Assembly: GCA_022767345.1 (NCBI GenBank) | Contig: JALEOD010000057.1 | Span: 1 to 51,187, forward strand | DNA: 51,187 nucleotides | Origin: Emergencia sp. | GTDB taxonomy: Bacteria > Bacillota > Clostridia > Peptostreptococcales > Anaerovoracaceae | Reading direction: 5' to 3' | Shown: positions 17,284 to 28,149 of the stretch, one piece after another | Layout of the letters: the number at the start of each line of letters is the position of its first letter | Position numbering within the stretch: the first letter of the stretch is position 1 | The notes under the pieces: generated by a model | The model's input: the letters and a program-made list of their open reading frames with translations, nothing else | Told to the model about the DNA's origin: nothing | Databases searched by the model: none | Made by a program: the position numbers and the translations under genes

Positions 17284-20097
17284 GAACTCTCCCGTATAAG
17301 ATTTTTCGCAGGCTGCAATCTCCTCCGGAGTTCCTGCAGCAACGATAGTGCCGCCGCGATTTCCACCTTCCGGTCCTAAATCGATTACATGGTCTGCCCG
17401 CTTGATGACATCCAGATTATGTTCGATGACAACTACGGTATTGCCCGCGTCCACCAGCTTGTCCAGCACGGTAAGCAACTTATCTACGTCCGCAAAGTGA
17501 AGACCTGTGGTAGGCTCGTCTAAAATATACAGCGTTTTTCCCGTACTTCTCTTGGAAAGTTCCGACGCCAGCTTGATTCGCTGCGCTTCGCCGCCGGAAA
17601 GCTGCGTCGACGGCTGTCCCAGTTTGATATAATCAAGTCCTACCTCATTGAGGGTATCCAGCTGTCGTTTAATCGTTGGAAGGTTTTTGAAAAAGTCCAA
17701 TGCCTCCGATACGCTCATATCCAGCACGTCAAAAATACTTTTGCCTTTATATTTCACTTCCAGAGTTTCTCTGTTATATCTCTTCCCTTTGCACACTTCA
17801 CAAGGCACGTAAACATCAGGCAGGAAGTGCATTTCTATTTTGATGATACCGTCGCCGCTGCACGCCTCACATCTGCCGCCTTTTACGTTAAAGCTGAATC
17901 TGCCCTTTTCAAAACCACGGATTTTGGATTCCGGAAGGCTTGCAAAGAGGTCTCTGATGTGGGTAAACATGCCGGTATAAGTCGCCGGATTGGAGCGCGG
18001 CGTTCTGCCGATTGGCGACTGGTCTATATTGATAACCTTGTCGATGTGCTCAAGTCCGGTCATAGTCTTAAACTTGCCGGCTTCGTCCTTAGTTCTGTTA
18101 ATCAGCTTTGCTGCGCCTTTATACAGAATCTGGTTGACAAGGCTGCTCTTGCCTGAACCGGAAACACCGGTAACACAGACAAATTTTCCAAGGGGAATAT
18201 CCACATCCACTTTCTTCAGATTATTCTCCTCAGCACCTTTTATGGTGATAAACTTCCCATTGCCTTCCCTTCTTGTCTTCGGCACAGCAATAGACTTCTT
18301 GCCGGAAAGATACTGTCCTGTAATAGAGTCAGGACATGCCATGATATCCTCAACTGTTCCCTGCGCCACCAGTTCACCGCCGTAAATGCCGGCAGCCGGT
18401 CCTATATCAATGATGTGATCCGCCGCGTACATGGTATCCTCATCATGCTCCACGACCAGCAGGGTATTGCCTAAATCAGTCAGCTCCCGCAAAGTTGCCA
18501 GCAGCTTTTCATTATCCTTTTGATGCAGCCCGATACTAGGCTCATCCAGAATGTAAAGCACGCCCATGAGGCTGGATCCAATCTGAGTTGCCAGGCGAAT
18601 TCTCTGCGACTCGCCACCCGAAAGGGTTCCCGCTGCCCGTGAAAGAGTCAGGTAATCCAGTCCTACGTTAATCAGGAAATTCAGTCTTTCTTTAATTTCC
18701 TTGATAATCTGTCTGCCAATGATAGCTTCCTTTTCTGTCAGCTGCAGCTGATTGATAAACTCATAAGCTTCGCGAATAGAAAGGTCGGAAAGCTCTGCCA
18801 GATTCTTTCCACCTACGGTAACGGCAAGTACTTCCGGTTTCAGTCTCTTTCCTTTACAGTCAGGGCAATCCTTTACCTTCATGTATTTTGCCATACGCTC
18901 TTTCATGAAATCAGAATTGGTTTCACGATAGCGCCGCTCTAAGTTGTTGATTACCCCTTCAAAAGGATGATCTCTTTCGGATTTGCTTCCGCTGCTTCTG
19001 CTGACATAGGTGTATTTCAGATGACGCGTGCCTGTGCCATAGAGCAGCTCCTTCTTGAACTTCTCAGGTAGTTCTTCATAAGGGGTATTCAAGTCCACAC
19101 CGTGGTCTCTTGCCAAAGCGTCAATCATCTGTCTGTAAAATCCAGAAAATTCCATGGACGCAAAAATATTGCCGAGTGCTCCTTTGATAATGCTCTTGTC
19201 CGTCTGGATAATCAGCTCCGGATCAATTTTCTGGGTAAATCCCAGCCCGTTGCAGGACGGACACGCACCGAACGGACTGTTAAAAGAAAACATTCTCGGT
19301 TCCAGCTCCTCAATGCTGACCCCATGTTCCGGACACGCCAGCTTGGTGGAAAAGGTCTTTTCGGCGGAGTAGTCCTTATCTACAAACTGCACCACAACTA
19401 AACCATCGCCCTGATGCATAGCCAATTCTACCGCTTCCGAAATACGGCTTTCCTGTCCTTCTTTGATGATAATACGGTCTACTACAATTTCTATGGTATG
19501 CTTGAATTTTTTGTCCAGTTTAATTTCTTCTTCGTTAATCAGCCTGATTTCCCCATCAATTCTGACTCTGGTAAATCCCTCTTTTCGGATTCTTTCGAGA
19601 ATCTTCTCGTGCTCGCCTTTGCGCTGTCTGACTGCCGGCGCCATAATCATCAGTTTGGTGCCTTCCGGGTATTCCATAATGGTATCCACCATCTGATCCA
19701 CAGACTGACTGGTGATAGGCTGTCCGCAGACCGGGCAGTGAGGCTGTCCGATTCTGGCATAGAGCAGTCTCAGGTAATCGTGGATTTCTGTCACCGTTCC
19801 CACTGTGGAACGGGGGTTCTTACTGGTGGTTTTCTGGTCGATAGAAATCGCAGGTGAAAGACCTTCAATCAGTTCAACATCCGGTTTGTCCATCTGTCCC
19901 AAAAACTGTCTCGCATAAGATGAGAGGCTCTCCACATATCTTCTCTGTCCCTCTGCATAAATCGTATCAAATGCCAGAGAAGATTTTCCTGACCCGGAAA
20001 GACCGGTCAAAACAACCAGCTTATCCCTTGGAATTTTTACGTCGATATGTTTCAGGTTGTTCTCGTTGGCACCTTTTACAATAATCTCGTTTGCCAT
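17263..20097 (-). CDS. uvrA: excinuclease ABC subunit A
   Basis: 944 residues from ATG 20097 (GGAG about 9 bases upstream); an upstream in-frame start would add ten non-conserved residues. UvrA is the damage-sensing ABC ATPase dimer of nucleotide excision repair. Both ATPase halves are complete: Walker [10 protein letters not shown] near residue 32 and GVSGSGKSS near 640, the ABC signatures [12 protein letters not shown] and [12 protein letters not shown], and Walker B LYILDEP twice. Cysteine modules CPVCGQ, CPSCNG/CPDCKG and CEACSG/CEVCKG bind zinc. It follows uvrB by 60 bases on the same strand, giving the standard uvrBA operon. Confidence 0.98.
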   Translation of the reverse strand: MANEIIVKGANENNLKHIDVKIPRDKLVVLTGLSGSGKSSLAFDTIYAEGQRRYVESLSSYARQFLGQMDKPDVELIEGLSPAISIDQKTTSKNPRSTVGTVTEIHDYLRLLYARIGQPHCPVCGQPITSQSVDQMVDTIMEYPEGTKLMIMAPAVRQRKGEHEKILERIRKEGFTRVRIDGEIRLINEEEIKLDKKFKHTIEIVVDRIIIKEGQESRISEAVELAMHQGDGLVVVQFVDKDYSAEKTFSTKLACPEHGVSIEELEPRMFSFNSPFGACPSCNGLGFTQKIDPELIIQTDKSIIKGALGNIFASMEFSGFYRQMIDALARDHGVDLNTPYEELPEKFKKELLYGTGTRHLKYTYVSRSSGSKSERDHPFEGVINNLERRYRETNSDFMKERMAKYMKVKDCPDCKGKRLKPEVLAVTVGGKNLAELSDLSIREAYEFINQLQLTEKEAIIGRQIIKEIKERLNFLINVGLDYLTLSRAAGTLSGGESQRIRLATQIGSSLMGVLYILDEPSIGLHQKDNEKLLATLRELTDLGNTLLVVEHDEDTMYAADHIIDIGPAAGIYGGELVAQGTVEDIMACPDSITGQYLSGKKSIAVPKTRREGNGKFITIKGAEENNLKKVDVDIPLGKFVCVTGVSGSGKSSLVNQILYKGAAKLINRTKDEAGKFKTMTGLEHIDKVINIDQSPIGRTPRSNPATYTGMFTHIRDLFASLPESKIRGFEKGRFSFNVKGGRCEACSGDGIIKIEMHFLPDVYVPCEVCKGKRYNRETLEVKYKGKSIFDVLDMSVSEALDFFKNLPTIKRQLDTLNEVGLDYIKLGQPSTQLSGGEAQRIKLASELSKRSTGKTLYILDEPTTGLHFADVDKLLTVLDKLVDAGNTVVVIEHNLDVIKRADHVIDLGPEGGNRGGTIVAAGTPEEIAACEKSYTGEFLKKILK

Positions 20098-20157
20098 ATA
20101 TCTACTCCGTTTCTGTAAAATTATCACTGCTTGCGCGATGCTCCGGTTATTCTGTTT

Positions 20158-22131
20158 CTACGACAGCCGGCTCTTATATTCAAATATCTGATCACGCAGC
20201 TGTGCAGCACGTTCAAACTGCAGGTTCTGCGCTGCGTCCTTCATTTCTTTTTCTAATTCTTTTACGTAATCTTTCAGTTCCTTCTGGGTCATCTCGATTG
20301 GTTTCTTGCCTTTATATCTGCCCTCATCCTCAGCAGGCTTGGTCGCTTCGATGACCGCACGAACCGATTTCTGTACGCTTGTCGGCGTAATTCCATGTTC
20401 CTCATTATATCTGTTTTGAATACTGCGGCGCCGCTCCGTTTCATCGATGGCAGCTCCCATAGCCTTGCTGACATAGTCGGCATACATAATTACCCTGCCG
20501 TCCGCGTTACGCGCCGCACGTCCGATGGTCTGAATCAGTGAAGTTTCTGTTCTCAGGAAACCCTCCTTGTCAGCATCCAGAATTGCTACAAGGGATACCT
20601 CCGGAATATCCAGTCCCTCTCTGAGCAGATTGATGCCTACCAGCACATCAAATTCTCCAAGGCGCAGGTCTCTGATAATCTCAAGACGCTCCAGGGTATC
20701 CACCTCCGAATGCAGATATCTGACCCTGATGCCCGCATTAGTTAAATAGGTGGTCAGACTCTCTGCCATCTTCTTGGTCAAAGTAGTGACAAAGGCTCTC
20801 TCTTCTTTGGCGGCGACAGCTTTCAGCTCGCCGATGAGGTCGTCAATCTGGCCTTCTGTCTTCCGCACTTCAATAGGCGGATCTAAAAGTCCCGTCGGTC
20901 TGATAATCTGCTCTGCCGTAATGCCGCCGGCCATTTCCTTCTCATAAGGCGCAGGCGTCGCGCTGACATATACCGCCTGATTGACAAGTCCCTGCCATTC
21001 CTCAAACTGCAGCGGTCTGTTATCCAGCGCCGACGGCAGTCTGAATCCATACTCTACCAATGAAGATTTCCGTGAACGGTCCCCTGCGTACATAGCGCGA
21101 AGCTGCGGCAGCATGACATGGGACTCATCTATCATCAGCAGAAAATCATCAGGGAAGTAGTCGATTAAGGTATAGGGTCTGGTGCCCGGCGCAAGACCGT
21201 TGATATGTCTGGAATAATTCTCTATTCCTTTGCAGGTTCCGATTTCTCTGAGCATTTCCATATCATATCTGGTTCTCTGCTCAATTCTCTGCGCTTCCAG
21301 CAGTTTGCCCCGATCCTTAAACCAGCGCACTCTCTGCTCCAGTTCCTCTTCTATGGTAACCAGCGCCCGTTCCATGTTCTCCTTGGAGGTAACATAGTGG
21401 GACGCAGGATAAATTGCAATGTGATTTCGAAGTCCCAGAATTTCTCCGGTCAGCGGATTCATTTCCTTGATACTTTCTACTTCGTCGCCGAATAGTTCTA
21501 TACGAACGGCTTTATCCGAACCTGCCGGAAAGATATCTATAATATCTCCCCGCACGCGGAACGTGCCTCTCTCAAATTCCAAATCGTTTCGGGTATACTG
21601 AATATCTACCAGCTTGCGCAGAATTTCATTGCGGGGCTTTTCCATCCCCGGCCGCAATGAAATCATCTGATTTTCATAGTCAAAAGGGCTTCCCAATCCA
21701 TAAATGCAGGAAACAGACGCTACGATGATGACATCGCGCCGCTCGGCCAAAGCTGCTGTTGCCGAGTGGCGCAGCTTCTCAATTTCGTCGTTGATATCGG
21801 AATCCTTCTCAATATAAGTGTCCGTAGACGGCACATATGCCTCCGGCTGATAATAGTCGTAGTAGGAGACAAAATATTCTACCGCGTTCTCCGGAAAAAA
21901 CTCCTTGAATTCGCCATGCAGTTGGGCTGCCAGCGTCTTGTTATGGGAAATAACAAGGGTCGGTTTCTGTACCTTCTCGATAATATTTGCCATGGTAAAG
22001 GTCTTGCCTGAACCAGTAACGCCCATCAGTGTCTGGTGTTTCTTTCCGCTTAGAATACCGCTGACCAGCTTGTCTATTGCCTGGGGCTGGTCACCCGTGG
22101 CCTGATATTCTGAATGTAATTTGAAATCCAT
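20158..22131 (-). CDS. uvrB: excinuclease ABC subunit B
   Basis: 657 residues from ATG 22131 (AGAGGT upstream); an in-frame upstream start would add 15 residues that are not part of the family. Helicase-like UvrB receives DNA from UvrA and recruits UvrC. Visible motifs: Walker A GVTGSGKT (about 38-45), the beta-hairpin region [20 protein letters not shown], Walker B LLMIDESH, motif [11 protein letters not shown], and the C-terminal UVR motif that contacts UvrC ([20 protein letters not shown]). A good promoter lies 90 bases upstream. Confidence 0.98.
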   Translation of the reverse strand: MDFKLHSEYQATGDQPQAIDKLVSGILSGKKHQTLMGVTGSGKTFTMANIIEKVQKPTLVISHNKTLAAQLHGEFKEFFPENAVEYFVSYYDYYQPEAYVPSTDTYIEKDSDINDEIEKLRHSATAALAERRDVIIVASVSCIYGLGSPFDYENQMISLRPGMEKPRNEILRKLVDIQYTRNDLEFERGTFRVRGDIIDIFPAGSDKAVRIELFGDEVESIKEMNPLTGEILGLRNHIAIYPASHYVTSKENMERALVTIEEELEQRVRWFKDRGKLLEAQRIEQRTRYDMEMLREIGTCKGIENYSRHINGLAPGTRPYTLIDYFPDDFLLMIDESHVMLPQLRAMYAGDRSRKSSLVEYGFRLPSALDNRPLQFEEWQGLVNQAVYVSATPAPYEKEMAGGITAEQIIRPTGLLDPPIEVRKTEGQIDDLIGELKAVAAKEERAFVTTLTKKMAESLTTYLTNAGIRVRYLHSEVDTLERLEIIRDLRLGEFDVLVGINLLREGLDIPEVSLVAILDADKEGFLRTETSLIQTIGRAARNADGRVIMYADYVSKAMGAAIDETERRRSIQNRYNEEHGITPTSVQKSVRAVIEATKPAEDEGRYKGKKPIEMTQKELKDYVKELEKEMKDAAQNLQFERAAQLRDQIFEYKSRLS

Positions 22132-22218
22132 ACCTATACCTCTCACATACTTTCTGCCTGAGAAACAGCACTGCATTTTCTCCTCTTCATGATGATGGCA
22201 CTTTCAACAGTAATTTCT

Positions 22219-22247
22219 ATCTTATCGCAATATAAAATTCTTTGCAA
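22219..22247 (-). promoter_or_regulatory. promoter of uvrB-uvrA
   Basis: Minus strand TTGCAA (22247-22242), 17-base spacer, TAAGAT (22224-22219). I see no Bacillus-type LexA box (GAAC-N4-GTTC) over it, so SOS control is not evident. Confidence 0.65.
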
Positions 22248-22273
22248 GTCCCATTATCAGGCACTCCTTCCAT

Positions 22274-22301
22274 AAAAAAGAGAGCTTTTTCTGCTCTCTT
22301 A
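22274..22301 (-). terminator. intrinsic terminator after the EamA transporter gene
   Basis: Minus strand AAGAGAGC and GCTCTCTT arms followed by TTTTTATG, about 90 bases past the transporter stop. Confidence 0.85.
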
Positions 22302-22389
22302 GTATACCATAGGCCGCTCAAAAACGCAAACAAATGTTCTTATTATAAAAATTTTCTTCACATCCCTAGTGTGTCCGTTTTATCGCGGT

Positions 22390-23298
22390 TCATACAGAAG
22401 CCTCTGCTCCATCTGCTTCATCCTGCGCATACTTTCCTTCCAGATAATTGCCGGCAAACATACACGCCATAATCACCCCGCCTCCGATAATACCGGTAAA
22501 GCTGAGTCTTTCTCCCAGCGTAAACCATGCCAGCACCGCCGTAAACAGCGGCTCCCCGCAAAGCAGCAGAGAAACCATAGAGGCCGAAATGTGGCTGAGC
22601 GCAACATTCTGCAACGCAAAAGCAGCTACCGTGCAGAGAATTGCCAGATATGCGACAACCATCCACGCCGCCGGCTCTACAGCAGCGAAATCCATGTTTC
22701 GTTCCCAAATCAAAATGCCCGGAATCGTTCCCAGAAACGCCAGAGCCGTCTGTACTGCAGAAATTGTCACAGCATCCAGATTTTTCAGCCCTTTTTCACC
22801 GTAGACAAAACTGATTGCCGAAGAAACGGACGTCAGCAGCGCCAAAATTTCTCCTGCCCCGAAAGCAAAGAATCCGCCGTTGGAGCAGAGAAAATACAAG
22901 CCTATCACTACAGCAATCTGCACCGGAATATAGCCTGCCCGATAACGGCGTTTCAAAACCACGGCGGCAATCATAGGCGTAAACATGACAGGAAGCCCCA
23001 TGAGAAACCCCACATTGGTAGCCGTAGTCAGATCCAGTGCCACATTACTGAATATAAAAGCGCCTGCCGCTCCCAGTCCTGCAGGCAGCCAGTCGGAAAC
23101 CCTCGCTGCCGAAAGCTGGGCAATCATTTTCTTTCCCCAGAACAGGCAGAAAATCAGCAAAGCAATGCCGAATCTGAAAAACAGGCACCAAAATGGTGTA
23201 ATACTGGTATAGGCGAACTTAGTAATCACATTTCCGATACCAAAAATGGCCGCCTGTATCAGTACAAATATGTAATATGTCATTTTACTGTCTTTCAT
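22390..23298 (-). CDS. EamA/DMT-family transporter
   Basis: 302 residues from the ATG at 23298 (starting MKDSKMTYYIF), the point where family similarity begins; GAGAGGAG lies 13 bases upstream, a long spacing, so the ATG five codons later (MTYYIF) is an alternative. Ten hydrophobic helices in two EamA repeats (about 8-135 and 150-285), second repeat with the typical AAFALQNVALSHISASMVSLLLC. Drug/metabolite exporters of this family move amino acids or small metabolites out of the cell; the substrate cannot be assigned. It lies in a minus-strand run with the YitT and YbaK genes and ends at a terminator. Confidence 0.88.
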   Translation of the reverse strand: MKDSKMTYYIFVLIQAAIFGIGNVITKFAYTSITPFWCLFFRFGIALLIFCLFWGKKMIAQLSAARVSDWLPAGLGAAGAFIFSNVALDLTTATNVGFLMGLPVMFTPMIAAVVLKRRYRAGYIPVQIAVVIGLYFLCSNGGFFAFGAGEILALLTSVSSAISFVYGEKGLKNLDAVTISAVQTALAFLGTIPGILIWERNMDFAAVEPAAWMVVAYLAILCTVAAFALQNVALSHISASMVSLLLCGEPLFTAVLAWFTLGERLSFTGIIGGGVIMACMFAGNYLEGKYAQDEADGAEASV

Positions 23299-23405
23299 CT
23301 TGTGATAAATGCTCCTCTCTCTGTGAAATTCCGTGCAGTTCCTTTTCTTCTTCATTTCCTGCTGTATCTTTACTGCCGCGATATTCTTTATTTCCCTATC
23401 ACCGT

Positions 23406-24278
23406 TTAGTCATTCGGCCTGTTATAGAACCAGCCGCCAATCTGCTCGGTCTTAATGACGTTGACAAAAGCGCCCGGATCAGCGTCCATGATAGCCGCCA
23501 GAACTTTGCTCACTTCTTCACTGGAAACCACCGAGTAAAGCATATTCCGCTCCGTGCCCTGATAGCAGCCGATTCCTTTGAAATGGGTCGCGTCATGGTT
23601 GGTAATCTCTTTGATTCTTCCGTAAATCACATTGGGCTGCTCCGTGATAATGAGCAGGGTATGTTTCTGATATCTTTTGTACAGTATCTGTATAATCTGC
23701 GTCGAGCAAAACTGAAAAATAATCGAGTACAATGCTTTATCAAAGCCGAAAAGAATTCCTGCCGCGACAAGAATACACACATTGCCCATAAAGATATAGT
23801 TCCACGCGTCAATCCCTTTCTTCTGAGAGAAGTAAATAGATATGAAATCAGTTCCGCCTGCACTGGCTCCCACGTAAAGCGCCAGACTGATTGATACGCC
23901 GTTTAGAATGCCTCCGAAAACGCAGATCAGAAGTACATCATAGGTAATCGTCACAGCTGACAGAATATCCGTCATAAAACTGCTCAATACAATCACATAG
24001 ACGGAATAAAATGTAAATCGTTTTCCCAAATACTTGATGCCTATATAAATAGGAACTAAATTCAGCGGAATATACAGTACCGTATACGGAATGGACAGTC
24101 CCAGAAATGTATCCGCAATCTGCTGAAGCAGAATCGTAATTCCCGCAAAGCCTCCAGGAAACAGTCCCCCTGTTCTAACAAAGCTTCTCAGATTAAAAGC
24201 GTAAAGGAGTGCCCCTGCCGTACAGAAAAGGATTCTTCGTAATTCTTTTTTTACTCTCTGTTTTTTTATCAGTTCCAT
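23406..24278 (-). CDS. YitT family membrane protein
   Basis: 290 residues: five or six membrane helices (about 12-200, YitT/DUF161 with the Gly-rich GGLFPGGFAGI segment) followed by a cytoplasmic DUF2179 domain (about 215-285, ending near EQIGGWFYNRPND). Family members are widespread in Firmicutes and lack an agreed function. It starts 5 bases after the YbaK-type gene, so the two are cotranscribed. Confidence 0.9.
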   Translation of the reverse strand: MELIKKQRVKKELRRILFCTAGALLYAFNLRSFVRTGGLFPGGFAGITILLQQIADTFLGLSIPYTVLYIPLNLVPIYIGIKYLGKRFTFYSVYVIVLSSFMTDILSAVTITYDVLLICVFGGILNGVSISLALYVGASAGGTDFISIYFSQKKGIDAWNYIFMGNVCILVAAGILFGFDKALYSIIFQFCSTQIIQILYKRYQKHTLLIITEQPNVIYGRIKEITNHDATHFKGIGCYQGTERNMLYSVVSSEEVSKVLAAIMDADPGAFVNVIKTEQIGGWFYNRPND

Positions 24279-24283
24279 GCAGT

Positions 24284-24763
24284 TTACTCCTGTTCCGGCA
24301 ATTTGCTCACATCAATCCACGCCTCTGACCTGGAAAACCTGAAAATCTCATCGCAAGTCAGTTCGATGGCACTGTTTGCACTGCCGCAGGCGGGAAACAC
24401 CGTCTCAAATCGTTTCATAGACACATCACAAAAAATCCGCACTTTCGGATTTTCAACAGCAAAGGCACAAACGCCGCCTACCGCATGACCCGTATATTCC
24501 AAAACCTCTTCCGGCGTCAGCATCTTCGCTTTCATGCCAAAGGTTTTCTTGAACTTTCCATTATTGATTTTGCTGTCTCCCGCAGTCTGAATCAGAATAC
24601 AGCCATCTTCACTTTTGAAGGACAATGTTTTACAAATTCTCGCGCCTGAAACCCCTACTGCCTGTGCCGCCAGTTCCACCGTCGCACTGGAAACATCAAA
24701 TTCCTGAATTCTGTCTTCTATTCCATATTGCCTGAAATATTCTCTTACTTTCTCTATTGCCAC
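24284..24763 (-). CDS. YbaK/ProX-type aminoacyl-tRNA deacylase
   Basis: 159 residues from the GTG at 24763, which has AGGAGG 6-7 bases upstream; an ATG 18 bases further up lacks this spacing. YbaK/EbsC fold: KTLSFKSEDGCILIQTAGDSKIN, the conserved Lys in FKKTFGMKAKML, VGGVCAFA and the closing DVSMKRFETVFPACGS. These editing-domain proteins hydrolyse mischarged tRNAs such as Cys- or Ala-tRNAPro. Translationally close to the YitT gene downstream. The exact tRNA substrate is unknown. Confidence 0.9.
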   Translation of the reverse strand: MAIEKVREYFRQYGIEDRIQEFDVSSATVELAAQAVGVSGARICKTLSFKSEDGCILIQTAGDSKINNGKFKKTFGMKAKMLTPEEVLEYTGHAVGGVCAFAVENPKVRIFCDVSMKRFETVFPACGSANSAIELTCDEIFRFSRSEAWIDVSKLPEQE

Positions 24764-24795
24764 AAGTTCGCCTCCTATCAAAATCTTTCTAAACT

Positions 24796-24824
24796 AGTAT
24801 ACGTGAAATCCAACTAAAGCTCAA
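24796..24824 (-). promoter_or_regulatory. promoter of the ybaK-yitT genes
   Basis: Minus strand TTGAGC (24824-24819), 17-base spacer, TATACT (24801-24796), 33 bases before the GTG start. Confidence 0.65.
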
Positions 24825-25003
24825 TAGGAATCCATCAGAAAAATTCTTTTCCTACAACTTGAAACCGGAATGCTCCTCCGCAACACATTGCATGTAATTC
24901 AGCGCAATCTATGCATTTTTGTGAAAAGTAACTAAAAAACTCCCTCTTTTTTATTCCGTTTTTTTAATTGTCAGATTTTTCTTTGTTCAGACGTGTATAC
25001 ATG

Positions 25004-25033
25004 TTGACTTTTCTCCCACTCTTCACATATAAT
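25004..25033 (+). promoter_or_regulatory. promoter of the first NSS symporter gene
   Basis: TTGACT (25004-25009), 18-base spacer, TATAAT (25028-25033). The rest of the divergent intergenic region (24825-25003) is AT-rich and I see no riboswitch or T-box in it. Confidence 0.8.
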
Positions 25034-25089
25034 ACAGTTGTATAAGTTATTTTTATGCATTTATTTTATCCTAATTAGGAGGTAGTTCA

Positions 25090-26505
25090 ATGGACAACAA
25101 GAACAACAAAGGCTTTAACAGTAACTTTGGATTCCTGATGGCTTCCATCGGATCTGCTGTAGGTCTGGGTAACCTTTGGTCCTTCCCGTTTAAGATGGGT
25201 AACATGGGTGGATTTGTATTCCTGCTCTGTTATCTGTTCTTCCTGGTAGTCGTAGGTTATCCTCTGCTGATGGGCGAATTTGCCATCGGTCGTAAAACAG
25301 GCAAAGCTGCAATTGAGGGCTTTGAAAACACAAACAGGAGTTTCAAAATCTTTGGTATCATTGAAACAATCGTACCTTATTTCCTGGTTGCATTCTACTG
25401 CACATTCGGCGGATACATCACCAAATATCTGGTTGCATCCATCGGCTGGCTGTTTGGTGCCGGCGATCTTGGTACTTCTGATGCCGGTGAATACTTCGGT
25501 GGTTTTATTTCCAGCGGTATGCCAGCTATTCTCTACATGGTAATTTTCTGGGCACTGACTGTACTTATCGTTTATCTGGGTACATCCGGTATTGAAAAGT
25601 TTTGTAAATTTGCAATTCCTGCCCTGATCGTATGTATGATTATCATCATTATCAGAGCAATTACTCTGCCGGGCTCCGGCGAAGGCCTCGCTTTCATTTT
25701 CAAACCTGATCTGAGCGCATTTAAAGGGCTTGGATGGATTGGCGTTCTGGGCGCAGCAGGAAACCAGTGCTTCTTCTCGCTGTCTCTGGCATCCGGCTGT
25801 CTGATTGCATACGGTGCTAAACTGAACAAAAGCGAAAATCTGGAAAAGAACGCAGCAATCGTAGCTGTTGCAGATACTCTTGTTGCAGTTATGGCAGGCG
25901 TCTGCATCTTCCCGGCAGTATTCGCATACGGTCTGGAACCAGGCGCAGGTCCTGGACTTCTGTTCTCCACCATGGTAACTGTATTCCAGAACATGGGTGG
26001 ATTCGGTCCTATCTTCAGCGTAATCTTCTTCCTGCTGGTATTCTTCGCAGCTCTGTCTTCCTCCATCGGTATGATGGAAGGTGGTATCCAGGCTATGGTA
26101 GACGCACAGGAAAGAAAAGGCAAGATGGGCGGCAGAGCAAAATGCGTTGCACTGACTGCAGTAATCGCCCTTGCTGGTAACTTAATCGTAACCGGTGACG
26201 GTCTTGGTTCTTCCTGTTGGTGGAATCCGCTGGCTGCACTCCTTGGACCTGAAGCAGGCAAGGTATGGCTGGACTTCTTCGATCTGTTTGCAGAAGGTCT
26301 GCTGATGCCAATCGGCGCTACTGGTATGGCTATCATGCTTGGCTGGACCAGACTGAGATTCCTCGATGAGGAAGTTGCAGAAGGTTCCGACTTCAAGACA
26401 AAGGGCTTCGTACATTTCTGTCTGAAATGGCTGGATCCAATCATCTGCGGTATTTTAATTATCGTATCTCTGGACGGATTCTTCAACTTCACAGATTTAT
26501 TCTAA
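25090..26505 (+). CDS. sodium-dependent amino-acid transporter of the NSS (SNF) family
   Basis: 471 residues with 11-12 membrane helices of the LeuT fold. The first-helix signature ASIGSAVGLGNLWSFPFKMG (about 18-37) carries the Na+ and substrate contacts. The unwound sixth helix region reads FFSLSLASG (about 228-236). Symport of an amino acid with sodium is certain at family level; LeuT, MhsT and TyrT relatives take hydrophobic or aromatic residues, but the substrate here is unproven. AGGAGG precedes the ATG by 7 bases. It is followed by a terminator and a paralogue with its own promoter. Confidence 0.95.
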   Translation: MDNKNNKGFNSNFGFLMASIGSAVGLGNLWSFPFKMGNMGGFVFLLCYLFFLVVVGYPLLMGEFAIGRKTGKAAIEGFENTNRSFKIFGIIETIVPYFLVAFYCTFGGYITKYLVASIGWLFGAGDLGTSDAGEYFGGFISSGMPAILYMVIFWALTVLIVYLGTSGIEKFCKFAIPALIVCMIIIIIRAITLPGSGEGLAFIFKPDLSAFKGLGWIGVLGAAGNQCFFSLSLASGCLIAYGAKLNKSENLEKNAAIVAVADTLVAVMAGVCIFPAVFAYGLEPGAGPGLLFSTMVTVFQNMGGFGPIFSVIFFLLVFFAALSSSIGMMEGGIQAMVDAQERKGKMGGRAKCVALTAVIALAGNLIVTGDGLGSSCWWNPLAALLGPEAGKVWLDFFDLFAEGLLMPIGATGMAIMLGWTRLRFLDEEVAEGSDFKTKGFVHFCLKWLDPIICGILIIVSLDGFFNFTDLF

Positions 26506-26552
26506 GACGTACATAAACGAGCTCAGACGGATTTTATAGTACCGTAACTGCT

Positions 26553-26584
26553 GACCCCGAAGCCTTTCGGCTTCGGGGTCTTTT
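26553..26584 (+). terminator. intrinsic terminator of the first NSS gene
   Basis: Perfect 12-bp arms GACCCCGAAGCC and GGCTTCGGGGTC with a 4-base loop, followed by TTTT. Confidence 0.93.
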
Positions 26585-26667
26585 GATGTTTCTGCCCATA
26601 TTCTCTACGACGTTCTTTCGGAGAATTGTTTTAAAAAACAATTTTCCTTTTCGTTTTTATGTTTTTG

Positions 26668-26696
26668 TTGACAAAGTTTTATTCCATCTGTATAAT
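26668..26696 (+). promoter_or_regulatory. promoter of the second NSS symporter gene
   Basis: Exact consensus TTGACA (26668-26673), 17-base spacer, TATAAT (26691-26696). This makes an ATG well upstream at 26583 implausible as the protein start. Confidence 0.92.
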
Positions 26697-26735
26697 GGTA
26701 CTTGCGAAATTATTATATACTTTAGGAGGACTTTC

Positions 26736-28133
26736 ATGGAACATCAACATGAGAAAGGCCAGTGGGGCAGCAGCTTCGGCTTTTTAATGGCTGCGATCGG
26801 CTCTGCGGTAGGCCTGGGGAACTTATGGGGTTTCCCTTATAAAATGGGTATGAACGGCGGTTTTGCCTTCTTACTTTTATATGTAATTTTAGTTGTTTTC
26901 GTAGGCTACGTAATTTGTCTGGGAGAACTTTCTCTGGGTCGTCACTACGGCAAAGGTGTTGTCGGCGCTTATGAATCCCTGAGCAAGAAATATGCTTTCA
27001 TCGGCTGGTTTGGCTGGATTTCTCCGCTTCTGATTCTGGGCTTCTACTGCATGCTGGGCGGCTACTGCCTTAAATATGCAATTGCCAATGTCGGAGATTT
27101 CTTTGGCGCAGGCTTTGGAGTAGGCAGTGCAGACAGTGCTGCATATTTCGGCGCTTTTACTTCCGATATGCTGGAAAGCTCTATTTACACCATTATCTTC
27201 GTAGCGCTGACTGTTCTCATCGTAAGAGGCGGTATTTCCTCAGGTATTGAAAAATTCACCAAAGTTGCTATGCCTGCTCTCTTCGTAGCACTGGTAGTAG
27301 TCATCCTCAGAAGTGTAACTATGCCGGGTGCTTCCGAAGGTCTTTCCTTCATGTTCAAACCGGACTGGAGTGTATTTAAAGGCGTAGGTTTTGTGAATGT
27401 ACTGGCTGCAGCTGGCGGTCAGATGTTCTTCTCCCTGTCTTTAGGTATGGGTATTACCATCACTTACGGTTCCTACATGACAAAAGATGCCAGCTTGGAA
27501 AGAAGTGCACTGATTATTCCATTTGCCGATACTGTCATTGCAATCATGGCAGGTCTTGCAATCATGCCGGCAGTATTCGCTTCCGGTTTGGAACCCGGTC
27601 AAGGTCCAGGACTTCTCTTCGTTACATTACAGACTGTATTCTCTGCAATGGGCGGATTCGGACCAATCTTTGGCTTCATTTTCTACATGCTGGTATTCAT
27701 CGCAGCCATTACTTCTTCAATTGCACTGTTAGAAGCAGTAAGCTCCACAGTAATGGACAAGCGTTTAGAAAAGGGCAAGTCTGTTAACAGAAAAAGCATC
27801 GTTACTATTATGGGTATCATCATCGGTTTAGAAGGTGTATTCGTAGCATTGGACGGTTTAGGTGCAAACGGCTTCCCACAGATTTTCGGTCAGGACTGCT
27901 GGCTGGACTCCTTCGACCTGGTTTCCGAAGGTATCCTGATGCCACTGGGTGCTTGCTATATGGCAATCATTCTGCCAACCGAACTGGTAGACAAAGAAGT
28001 TACGCTGAACGACAATAAGTTCAGAACACAGAAGTTCTTCGATTTCTGCATCAAGTTTGCAGCACCATTACTGATGGTACTGGTACTCTTAGGTCAGATC
28101 GATACCTTCTTCAAGTTAGAAATCTTCTCCTAA
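26736..28133 (+). CDS. sodium-dependent amino-acid transporter of the NSS (SNF) family, second copy
   Basis: 465 residues from the ATG at 26736, which has AGGAGG 7 bases upstream; the longer open frame to 26583 runs through the promoter. Same architecture as its neighbour: FLMAAIGSAVGLGNLWGFPY (about 13-32) and FFSLSLGMG in the sixth helix, with clear but not close similarity along the whole length, so the pair arose by an old duplication or were acquired separately. Differences in helices 1 and 6 (Gly-Met for Ala-Ser) fall around the substrate pocket and suggest different substrates. Confidence 0.95.
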   Translation: MEHQHEKGQWGSSFGFLMAAIGSAVGLGNLWGFPYKMGMNGGFAFLLLYVILVVFVGYVICLGELSLGRHYGKGVVGAYESLSKKYAFIGWFGWISPLLILGFYCMLGGYCLKYAIANVGDFFGAGFGVGSADSAAYFGAFTSDMLESSIYTIIFVALTVLIVRGGISSGIEKFTKVAMPALFVALVVVILRSVTMPGASEGLSFMFKPDWSVFKGVGFVNVLAAAGGQMFFSLSLGMGITITYGSYMTKDASLERSALIIPFADTVIAIMAGLAIMPAVFASGLEPGQGPGLLFVTLQTVFSAMGGFGPIFGFIFYMLVFIAAITSSIALLEAVSSTVMDKRLEKGKSVNRKSIVTIMGIIIGLEGVFVALDGLGANGFPQIFGQDCWLDSFDLVSEGILMPLGACYMAIILPTELVDKEVTLNDNKFRTQKFFDFCIKFAAPLLMVLVLLGQIDTFFKLEIFS

Positions 28134-28149
28134 TATAGAGAAATTATAC

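Noticed and set aside
24825-25003. Possible riboswitch or T-box upstream of the first NSS gene
   Set aside because: No conserved aptamer elements or T-box sequence; only a promoter can be supported.
26583-26735. 51-residue N-terminal extension of the second NSS transporter
   Set aside because: It runs through a perfect consensus promoter, and the AGGAGG site sits before 26736.
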